6,991 nt of DNA, taken from an uncultured Lachnospiraceae bacterium (GTDB taxonomy: Bacteria > Bacillota > Clostridia > Lachnospirales > Lachnospiraceae). The position numbers and the translations under genes are program-made. Where the stretch lies: positions 1-6,991 of the forward strand of contig CADCRB010000297.1 of NCBI GenBank assembly GCA_902803745.1. The letters run 5' to 3'. A model generated the notes under the pieces. That model saw only the letters and a program-made list of their open reading frames with translations. It made no database searches and had not been told where the DNA came from. Position 1 is the first letter of the stretch; each line of letters begins with the position of its first letter. Of this stretch, positions 1 to 5,097 are shown one piece after another.

Positions 1-220
1 ACTCATAGCAGACATACTTATGTGTGATAACCTTCTGTTTATCAAGGATCTTTCCGCACTTCGGACACTTAACGGTCTCCGGCTCCGATGCAGTCTCACC
101 TGCTGTCCTGTGCTTTAACGGAGCGGGATTTTGCTGGTCCCTTCCTTCATTCACTACCGGTTCGCCCTTGATCCTGCGCCCCAGAGAAGCTATATCGATC
201 TTCTTAAATAATGTATTCAC
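1..220 (-). CDS. accD: Acetyl-CoA carboxylase carboxyltransferase subunit beta, N-terminal part (truncated by window edge)
   Basis: The first 73 codons of a gene that continues beyond position 1. AccD is the beta half of the carboxyltransferase that, with AccA, moves CO2 from biotinylated AccB to acetyl-CoA to give malonyl-CoA in the cytoplasm. Visible features are an MNTLFKK start, typical of AccD N-termini, a polar, low-complexity stretch to about residue 49, and a zinc-ribbon opening with Cys52 and Cys55 (VKCPKCGK) and Cys71, the first Cys of the second pair. The catalytic crotonase-fold domain lies outside the window. The start is a GTG at 220-218: an in-frame TGA lies three codons upstream, and a GGGGGTGA ribosome binding site at 234-227 is 6 bases away. 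It begins 17 bases after fabZ, so it is in the same operon. The identity rests on the zinc ribbon and the context; another zinc-ribbon protein is possible but unlikely. Confidence 0.85.
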   Translation of the reverse strand, partial: MNTLFKKIDIASLGRRIKGEPVVNEGRDQQNPAPLKHRTAGETASEPETVKCPKCGKILDKQKVITHKYVCYE

Positions 221-226
221 CCGGCT

Positions 227-234
227 TCACCCCC
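227..234 (-). promoter_or_regulatory. Ribosome binding site of accD
   Basis: GGGGGTGA differs by one base from an ideal GGAGGTGA and sits 6 bases before the GTG codon. Its last three bases form an in-frame TGA that rules out any longer accD start. Confidence 0.7.
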
Positions 235-237
235 GCA

Positions 238-669
238 TCAGTCACCGACGGCAAAAGTAAGCTCAGCTCTTGCCGCAAGCTCTCCGTCTACATAGGCAGA
301 TGCCTTACCCGTGCCAATCGGTCCCTTGCACTTATCTATCACAGTCTCTATCGTGAGCACATCTCCGGGCACTACCTTTCTCTTGAATCTGGCCTTGTCG
401 ATCCCGGCAAAATACGCGGTCTTTCCACGCCATTCCGGCAGATCAAGAAATGCCACCGCTCCGACCTGTGCCATCGCTTCTATGATAAGTACTCCCGGCA
501 TCACAGGATTACCCGGGAAATGCCCCGCAAAATACGGCTCATTGAAGCTTACGCATTTCTTTCCGACTGCCCTTACCCCCGGCTCCAGCTCCTCTATGGT
601 ATCTATCAGCAGGAATGGAGAACGGTGCGGTATCCTTTCCATTATTTCCTTAGTTCCAAGTATTGACAT
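238..669 (-). CDS. fabZ: 3-hydroxyacyl-ACP dehydratase FabZ
   Basis: Removes water from (3R)-hydroxyacyl-ACP to give trans-2-enoyl-ACP, the third step of each elongation cycle. The 143-residue hotdog-fold protein has the usual FabZ length. HRSPFLLID lies at residues 15-23 and the active-site segment GHFPGNPVMPG at 49-59. His50 and Glu64 are the expected catalytic pair. A GTG at 678 would add three residues, but it overlaps the AGGAG ribosome binding site (682-678). The ATG at 669 has an 8-base spacing from that site and is preferred. The ribosome binding site lies within the last codons of fabF, so only 5 bases separate the fabF stop from this start. No separate FabA, FabN or FabM isomerase is visible, so how unsaturated chains are made cannot be read from this window. 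Confidence 0.96.
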   Translation of the reverse strand: MSILGTKEIMERIPHRSPFLLIDTIEELEPGVRAVGKKCVSFNEPYFAGHFPGNPVMPGVLIIEAMAQVGAVAFLDLPEWRGKTAYFAGIDKARFKRKVVPGDVLTIETVIDKCKGPIGTGKASAYVDGELAARAELTFAVGD

Positions 670-674
670 TTTAT

Positions 675-1913
675 TCACTCCTCATATGCTGCCGCCACAA
701 GACAGGCATTGTGTCCTCCGAACCCCAGAGAATCCGAAAGCGCATACTTAAGCTCCGTATCCACGCTCTCCCTGCAGTAGTCCAGATCCATCTCCTCTTC
801 CGTATCCTTAAGTCCCACTGTCCTGTGAATAAATCCATCACGGATCTCCAGGATGCAGGTAATAAATTCCACAGCTCCCGCAGCCCCCAGAAGATGTCCG
901 ATCATCGATTTCGTGGAATTGATCTTTATATCATAGGCATGCTCCTTAAAGGCAAGCTTGATCGCCCTTGTCTCGAAGAGATCATTATGCTTTGTGGCTG
1001 TACCATGAGCATTGATATAAGTGATATCCTCCATCTGAAGTCCCGCATCCTCCACTGCATTTTTCATGGCTTCCGCAGCACCGCTTCCGTCCTCCAGCGG
1101 AGAAGTGATATGGTAGGCGTCTGCCGAGCATCCATATCCTTTTACCTCGGCATAGATATGCGCTCCCCTCTTTTTCGCATGTGACAGCTCCTCCAGCACC
1201 ACGATGCCGGCCCCCTCTCCCATGACAAAGCCGCTGCGCTCTTTATCAAAAGGAATGGAACATCTTGACGGATCCTCTACTGCGCTCAATGCCGTAAGAG
1301 ATGAAAACCCTGCTATCCCCATGGGACATATCGCGGCCTCGCAGCCTCCTGCCACCATCACATCAGCCTCGCCATACTGTATGGACCTGAAAGCTTCACC
1401 AATGGAATTCGTACCCGTAGCGCATGCTGTGACCACATCAATATTTTTGCCCTTGAGTCCGTAGATGATGCTGACATTTCCGGATGCCATATTTGATATC
1501 ATGAGCGGCACGAATAAAGGAGCCACCTTTCCCCTGCCATGCTCTAAAAGTCTGGAATGCTCCTTCTCAAAAGCCTGAAGGCTTCCCACGCCGCTTCCTA
1601 TGGCGCAGCCTGCCCTGAAAGGATCCTCCTTACTGATATCAAGCCCCGCATCCTCTATGGCTTCCTTTGCCGCAGCCACCGCAAACTGTGAAAATCTCTC
1701 CATCCTTCTGGCGGTCTTCTTGTCCATAAAAAGCTCCGGATCAAAATCCTTTACCTCGGCTGCAAGCTTTACCTTGTACTCTTCTGTATCAAACGCTGTG
1801 ATCGGTGCAAAGCCTGTCTTTTCTTCTCTGACAGACTTCCAGAATTCCTTTACTCCTGTACCGATGGGTGTCACAGCACCCATGCCGGTGACCACTACTC
1901 TTCTGTCACTCAT
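675..1913 (-). CDS. fabF: 3-oxoacyl-ACP synthase II (beta-ketoacyl-ACP synthase) FabF
   Basis: Condenses malonyl-ACP with acyl-ACP, releasing CO2, to extend the chain by two carbons. The protein has 412 residues, the normal FabF length. The thiolase-fold catalytic set is complete: Cys164 in TACATGTNS, His303 in NAHGTAT, Lys335 in NSTKSMIGH, and His340. The C-terminal SLGFGGHNA loop is at about 396-404. The start is the ATG at 1913-1911 (MSDRRVVVTGMG); eight more in-frame codons upstream lie within the end of fabG and have no ribosome binding site of their own. The start overlaps the fabG stop as ATGA, suggesting translational coupling. A role as sole elongating synthase is inferred, since no FabB or FabH is in the window. 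Confidence 0.97.
   Translation of the reverse strand: MSDRRVVVTGMGAVTPIGTGVKEFWKSVREEKTGFAPITAFDTEEYKVKLAAEVKDFDPELFMDKKTARRMERFSQFAVAAAKEAIEDAGLDISKEDPFRAGCAIGSGVGSLQAFEKEHSRLLEHGRGKVAPLFVPLMISNMASGNVSIIYGLKGKNIDVVTACATGTNSIGEAFRSIQYGEADVMVAGGCEAAICPMGIAGFSSLTALSAVEDPSRCSIPFDKERSGFVMGEGAGIVVLEELSHAKKRGAHIYAEVKGYGCSADAYHITSPLEDGSGAAEAMKNAVEDAGLQMEDITYINAHGTATKHNDLFETRAIKLAFKEHAYDIKINSTKSMIGHLLGAAGAVEFITCILEIRDGFIHRTVGLKDTEEEMDLDYCRESVDTELKYALSDSLGFGGHNACLVAAAYEE
678..682 (-). promoter_or_regulatory. Ribosome binding site deciding the fabZ start
   Basis: AGGAG, inside the final codons of fabF, lies 8 bases before the ATG at 669-667. It directly abuts the alternative GTG at 678-676, which would leave no spacing, so it selects the ATG. 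Confidence 0.75.
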
Positions 1914-2650
1914 ATCGCCATTCCTCCGTCTACACAAAGCACCTGTCCGGTGATATAATCCGAGGCCTCATCAGCAAGGAAGGCTGCTGCCTCTGCCACG
2001 TCCTCCGCATGTCCCGTCTTCTTCATGGGTATGCTGCCTATGACGGCCTCCTTCGCCTTATCGCTCATAGCCTCTGTCATTTCCGTCTCAATAAAACCGG
2101 GCGCAAGCGCATTTACACAGATCCCTCTGCTCGCAAGCTCCCTTGCAACGCTTTTTGTAAGTCCTATAAGTCCTGCCTTGGAAGCGCTGTAATTTGCCTG
2201 TCCCGCATTGCCCAGTACTCCGCTGACAGATGATATATTTATTATCTTTCCGCTCCGCTGCTTAAGGAATGTCGGAGAAAAATGCCTTATGGTATTGAAT
2301 GCTCCCTTCAGGTTTATATCGAGCACCTTATCATAATCCTCCTCGGACATCCTCATGATAAGTCCGTCCCTTGTGATCCCTGCATTGTTTATGAGGATAT
2401 CAAGCCTCCCGAATTTCTCGATCACAGTCTTTGCAAGCTCAGCGCAGGCAGAAAAATCAGAAACATCACACTTAAGAGCCATTGCCTCACCGCCGGCCTC
2501 CTCTATTTCCCTGACTGTCTCCTGTGCCTTCGCCTCTGATCCGTTATAATTCACTACGACTCTGGCTCCTGCCTTAGCAAGCCTTATCGCTATCGCCCTT
2601 CCTATGCCTCTTCCGGCGCCGGTTACAAGCGCCACCTTACCTTCAAGCAT
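1910..2650 (-). CDS. fabG: 3-oxoacyl-ACP reductase FabG
   Basis: NADPH-dependent reduction of 3-oxoacyl-ACP to (3R)-hydroxyacyl-ACP. It is a classical short-chain dehydrogenase of 246 residues, the standard length. The Rossmann dinucleotide motif TGAGRGIG is at 10-17 and NNAG at 88-91. The catalytic tetrad is Asn113, Ser141 (INISSVSG), Tyr154 and Lys158 (YSASK). The PG motif is at 184-185 and the C-terminal VDGGMAI completes the fold. An AGGAGG site (2662-2657) lies 6 bases before the ATG, the strongest ribosome binding site in the operon. The gene starts 45 bases after fabD and overlaps fabF by four bases (ATGA). The operon position supports FabG over other short-chain dehydrogenases. Confidence 0.97.
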   Translation of the reverse strand: MLEGKVALVTGAGRGIGRAIAIRLAKAGARVVVNYNGSEAKAQETVREIEEAGGEAMALKCDVSDFSACAELAKTVIEKFGRLDILINNAGITRDGLIMRMSEEDYDKVLDINLKGAFNTIRHFSPTFLKQRSGKIINISSVSGVLGNAGQANYSASKAGLIGLTKSVARELASRGICVNALAPGFIETEMTEAMSDKAKEAVIGSIPMKKTGHAEDVAEAAAFLADEASDYITGQVLCVDGGMAI

Positions 2651-2695
2651 TAATGACCTCCTAAATCCATATGCAAAGCCTTAAACTGCAAAGCT

Positions 2696-3625
2696 TCAGC
2701 CCTGCTTCAGTAATTCCTGCAGCTCCTCCACGTTTCCGATATGATATGCCTTAAGCGAAGGATCTATCTTTTTCATAAAGCCCGTAAGAGTCTTTCCCGG
2801 TCCGATCTCTATAAATGTATCCACCCCGTCTGACGCCATGCGCTCAATGCTCTGCTGCCACTTCACGGGGCTGTAGATCTGCCTTGCAAGAAGCTCCCTG
2901 ACCGGTGCTCCCTCCCTTACATAGTCTGCCGTCACGTTGGTCACATAGGGCATTACAGGATCTGCAATATCTGCTTTATCAAGCTCTTTTTCAAGCTCCT
3001 CTGACGCTGTCTTTAAGAGCTCTGAATGAAAAGGACCGCTCACCTTCAGAGGTATGCACCTTTTTGCTCCTGCTTCCGTTAGCTTTGCAGCTGCCTGGTC
3101 TACCGCATCCTTCTCTCCTGTGATCACAATCTGTCCGGGGCAGTTGTAGTTTGCAACAGATACGACCCTGCCGCTCTCCCGTGCCACACTCTCGCAGATC
3201 GCAGCGACGCTGTCTCCTTCCATTCCGAGGACGGCAGTCATCCCTCCGCCTGCAGGATAGGCATTCTGCATATATATGCCTCTTTTCCTCACCACACGGA
3301 AGATATCCTCATCCTTCATAACGCCGCAGGCTCCCAGAGCACCGTACTCTCCGAGGCTCAGCCCTGCTGCAAGATCTGCTCTTATCCCTTCCTTCAGTAC
3401 CGCCTTAAGTATCGCTATCTCGGTCGCTACCATGGCTATCTGGGTATATTCGGTAAGGTCCAGCTTTTCATTTTTTTCAAAGCATAAAGCCCTTATATCC
3501 AGACCTGTGATCTTTGATGCCTTATCGTATACTTCTCCTGCTTCCCTGTATCTTTCGCAGAAGTCAGCTCCCATTCCGGCATACTGCGCTCCCTGACCGG
3601 GGAATAAAAACGCTGTCTTTCCCAT
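2696..3625 (-). CDS. fabD: Malonyl-CoA:ACP transacylase FabD
   Basis: Transfers malonyl from CoA to the phosphopantetheine arm of ACP, supplying the extender for FabF. The 309-residue protein has the expected alpha/beta-hydrolase-like acyltransferase layout. FPGQGAQ is at 8-14 (oxyanion-hole Gln), the nucleophile elbow GLSLGEY is at 88-94 with Ser90, Arg115 binds malonate, NCPGQ is at 161-165, and catalytic His200 lies in SGPFHS. IGPGKTL is near the C-terminus at 274-280. The ATG at 3625 has an AAAGGACAGG ribosome binding region just upstream. The 85-base gap to fabK is the largest inside the operon, and I see no convincing promoter or terminator in it. Confidence 0.97.
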   Translation of the reverse strand: MGKTAFLFPGQGAQYAGMGADFCERYREAGEVYDKASKITGLDIRALCFEKNEKLDLTEYTQIAMVATEIAILKAVLKEGIRADLAAGLSLGEYGALGACGVMKDEDIFRVVRKRGIYMQNAYPAGGGMTAVLGMEGDSVAAICESVARESGRVVSVANYNCPGQIVITGEKDAVDQAAAKLTEAGAKRCIPLKVSGPFHSELLKTASEELEKELDKADIADPVMPYVTNVTADYVREGAPVRELLARQIYSPVKWQQSIERMASDGVDTFIEIGPGKTLTGFMKKIDPSLKAYHIGNVEELQELLKQG

Positions 3626-3710
3626 TATCCTGTCCTTTCAATGACTTCCATGAATTTGCGGCATTTTCATTAATCTGCCTGCTATGCTCTTCATTTGCAG
3701 CAATGCACTC

Positions 3711-4646
3711 TCAGTCAATTGCCCGCATTTGCAGCAGTTCCCTGCATTCACGGACGATACCCTGAATAATATCCTTACAGCTCTCCTCACTCTGTATAAG
3801 GCCAGCGATCTGTCCCGCCATAAGAGTACCGCTCACCACATCTCCGTCGATGACAGCTCTTTTCAGGGATCCGAGGGTCAGCTTTTCAAGCTCCATAAGC
3901 TCCACACCCTCTTTCTCCATCTTAAGATATTCCCTTGTCATCTTATTCCTCAGGCATCTTACCGGATGTCCTGTACTCATTCCTGTCACGGTAGAGTCTA
4001 TGTCCTTTGACTTTATTATTTTTTCCTTATAGTTGGCGTGAACTATGGACTCCTTTGCCGCTACGAAGCGTGTGCCCATCTGCACTGCAGAGGCTCCCAG
4101 CATCATTGCAGCTGCCATGCCACGTCCGTCTGCTATGCCGCCGGCTGCGATGACCGGGATATTGACCGCATCGCACACCTGCGGGACAAGGGCAAAGGTC
4201 GTAGTGCTTCCGATATGACCTCCGCTTTCCATGCCCTCAGCCACCACGGCATCGGCTCCTGCCCTTTCCATCATGACTGCCATTGCGGTGCTTGCGACCA
4301 CAGGTATCACCTTCACACCCGCGGCCTTCCATTTGCTCATATATTTTGAAGGATTGCCTGCTCCGGTTGTAACGGCTCTGACCCCCTCTTCGATCACGAT
4401 ATCAGCTACCTCGTCCGCATTGGGATTTAACAGCATGATATTCACGCCAAAGGGCTTATCGGTCATTTCCTTACACTTCCTGATCTCTTCCCTGACTATC
4501 TCAGCAGGCGCCGAAGCCGCTCCTATTATCCCAAAGCCTCCTGCTTCCGATACTGCTGCCGCAAGATTGTGCTCTGCGACCCAGGCCATACCGCCCTGTA
4601 TCACGGGATATTCACAGCCAAGGATTTCCGTTACCGGTCCTTTCAT
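3711..4646 (-). CDS. fabK: FMN-dependent enoyl-ACP reductase II FabK
   Basis: Reduces trans-2-enoyl-ACP to acyl-ACP with NAD(P)H and FMN, the last step of the cycle. It is a TIM-barrel flavoprotein of the nitronate monooxygenase-like family and is unrelated to FabI. At 311 residues it is a typical FabK. IQGGMAWV is at 16-23, GGFGIIGA at 36-43, PFGVN at 65-69 and GAGNPS at 95-100. ESGGHIG is at 140-146; its His144 has the same number as the catalytic His of Streptococcus pneumoniae FabK, as I recall it. The phosphate-binding AAGGIADGRG is at 167-176 and GTRF at 191-194. Its ATG overlaps the acpP TGA by four bases, with only a loose GGGG/GAGGG ribosome binding region, so translation is probably coupled to acpP. 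A true nitronate monooxygenase is unlikely in this context. FabK is known to confer insensitivity to FabI-directed inhibitors such as triclosan. Confidence 0.96.
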   Translation of the reverse strand: MKGPVTEILGCEYPVIQGGMAWVAEHNLAAAVSEAGGFGIIGAASAPAEIVREEIRKCKEMTDKPFGVNIMLLNPNADEVADIVIEEGVRAVTTGAGNPSKYMSKWKAAGVKVIPVVASTAMAVMMERAGADAVVAEGMESGGHIGSTTTFALVPQVCDAVNIPVIAAGGIADGRGMAAAMMLGASAVQMGTRFVAAKESIVHANYKEKIIKSKDIDSTVTGMSTGHPVRCLRNKMTREYLKMEKEGVELMELEKLTLGSLKRAVIDGDVVSGTLMAGQIAGLIQSEESCKDIIQGIVRECRELLQMRAID

Positions 4647-4876
4647 CCCTCTATCCCCTGCTTATTCATATAATCAATAACATCACCCACTGTAAGGAGC
4701 TTCTCCAGATCCTCTGAAGGGATGCTTGTCCCGAATTCCTCTTCTATCGCCATGACCAGCTCGAAGAGGTCAAGTGAATCTGCCTGCAGATCCTCCTTAA
4801 ATCTGGTCTCCTCCGTGATGTCCTCGGTTTCTGCTCCAAGCTTCTCTGCGATTATTTCCTTTAATTTGTCCAGCAT
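4643..4876 (-). CDS. acpP: Acyl carrier protein
   Basis: A small acidic four-helix carrier of 77 residues that holds the growing acyl chain on a 4'-phosphopantetheine arm. The attachment motif DSLDLFEL has Ser34 as the modified residue, and the following helix II (VMAIEEEFG) is the usual docking surface. The reading frame is open upstream to a TTG at 4942. That longer form is rejected because the ATG at 4876 has an AGGAGAG ribosome binding site (4890-4884) and begins with the canonical MLDKLKEI, while the extra codons lie in the operator array. It is the first gene of the fatty-acid operon and is directly followed by fabK with an ATGA overlap. Confidence 0.97.
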   Translation of the reverse strand: MLDKLKEIIAEKLGAETEDITEETRFKEDLQADSLDLFELVMAIEEEFGTSIPSEDLEKLLTVGDVIDYMNKQGIEG

Positions 4877-4883
4877 TATTTTT

Positions 4884-4890
4884 CTCTCCT
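4884..4890 (-). promoter_or_regulatory. Ribosome binding site of acpP
   Basis: AGGAGAG precedes the ATG at 4876 by about 7 to 9 bases, depending on which part pairs with 16S rRNA. It fixes the start of acpP downstream of the operator array. Confidence 0.75.
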
Positions 4891-4914
4891 TTATTGCTAA
4901 AATGATCTGACAAC

Positions 4915-4927
4915 TTTGACTTTCAAA
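4915..4927. promoter_or_regulatory. FabT-like operator box 1 (leader)
   Basis: TTTGA-CTT-TCAAA on the plus strand is a perfect 5+3+5 palindrome centred on 4921. It closely resembles the MarR-family FabT box of streptococci (TTTGATTATCAAA-type, from memory). FabT represses fab genes when bound to long-chain acyl-ACP. Site identity is seen in the sequence; binding by a FabT-like protein is inferred. Confidence 0.65.
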
Positions 4928-4930
4928 TCT

Positions 4931-4943
4931 TTCGATAATCAAA
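4931..4943. promoter_or_regulatory. FabT-like operator box 2, degenerate (leader)
   Basis: TTCGA-TAA-TCAAA (plus strand), centred on 4937, has one mismatch to the TTTGA-N3-TCAAA pattern. It lies exactly 16 bases from the centres of the boxes on either side, which supports it as a real though weaker member of the array. Confidence 0.5.
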
Positions 4944-4946
4944 TAA

Positions 4947-4959
4947 TTTGAAAGTCAAA
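4947..4959. promoter_or_regulatory. FabT-like operator box 3 (leader)
   Basis: TTTGA-AAG-TCAAA (plus strand), centred on 4953, is a perfect palindrome. With one flanking base it is the exact 14-base reverse complement of box 1 (4915-4928 against 4946-4959), so the pair also forms an inverted repeat with a 17-base interior. Confidence 0.65.
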
Positions 4960-4974
4960 ATAACATCAGGCAAT

Positions 4975-5003
4975 AAAATAATACAAAATACTTTGATTGT
5001 CAA
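4975..5003 (-). promoter_or_regulatory. Sigma-A-type promoter of the acpP-fab operon
   Basis: On the minus strand, TTGACA (5003-4998), a 17-base spacer and TATTTT (4980-4975) form a good vegetative promoter. The predicted start of transcription is near 4968, giving a leader of roughly 90 bases that carries operator boxes 1 to 3. Other TTGA hexamers within the boxes have no acceptable -10 partner at 16-18 bases. The start point is inferred from spacing only. Confidence 0.6.
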
Positions 5004-5004
5004 G
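4992..5004. promoter_or_regulatory. FabT-like operator box 4, overlapping the -35 hexamer
   Basis: TTTGA-TTG-TCAAG (plus strand) matches the box pattern except for the last base. Read on the minus strand it contains the TTGACA -35 element (5003-4998), so a bound repressor would block RNA polymerase directly. Confidence 0.6.
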
Positions 5005-5034
5005 ATAAATTTTCGGGACTGTATTTACACCTGG

Positions 5035-5056
5035 AAAAGGTCCTGACAAACAGGCC
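5035..5056 (-). terminator. Weak candidate intrinsic terminator after pyrG
   Basis: On the minus strand, GGCCTG-TTTGT-CAGG-A-CC forms a short six-pair hairpin with one bulged A, followed by TTTT (5038-5035). It lies about 40 bases after the pyrG stop codon. The stem is short and the T-run brief, so termination may be partial and some pyrG transcripts could continue into the fab operon. Confidence 0.35.
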
Positions 5057-5097
5057 GGCAAAAGAATGCGTGCAGCTGATCAGTATGGATACCCTGC

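Noticed and set aside
3354..3362. FabD nucleophile elbow reads GLSLGEY instead of GHSLGEY
   Set aside because: Leu at this position is, to my knowledge, common in Firmicutes FabD. Ser90, Arg115 and His200 are all present, so no loss of function is implied.
3638..3694. A possible 18-residue peptide (MKSIAGRL...) in the fabK-fabD gap
   Set aside because: No ribosome binding site precedes its ATG and the sequence shows no motif. A chance frame in an 85-base spacer is the simpler reading.
4877..4942. A longer acpP starting at a TTG at 4942
   Set aside because: The added 22 codons lie in the operator array and ignore the AGGAGAG site before the ATG at 4876. ACP of normal length begins with MLDKLKEI.
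4915..5004. Interpretation of the acpP upstream palindromes as FapR sites
   Set aside because: The FapR box of Bacillus has a different TTAGTACC-type core. The repeats here have TTTGA/TCAAA arms like FabT boxes.
5076..5083. CTGATCAG palindrome after the pyrG stop
   Set aside because: An isolated 8-base palindrome without a T-run or a repeated partner is expected by chance.
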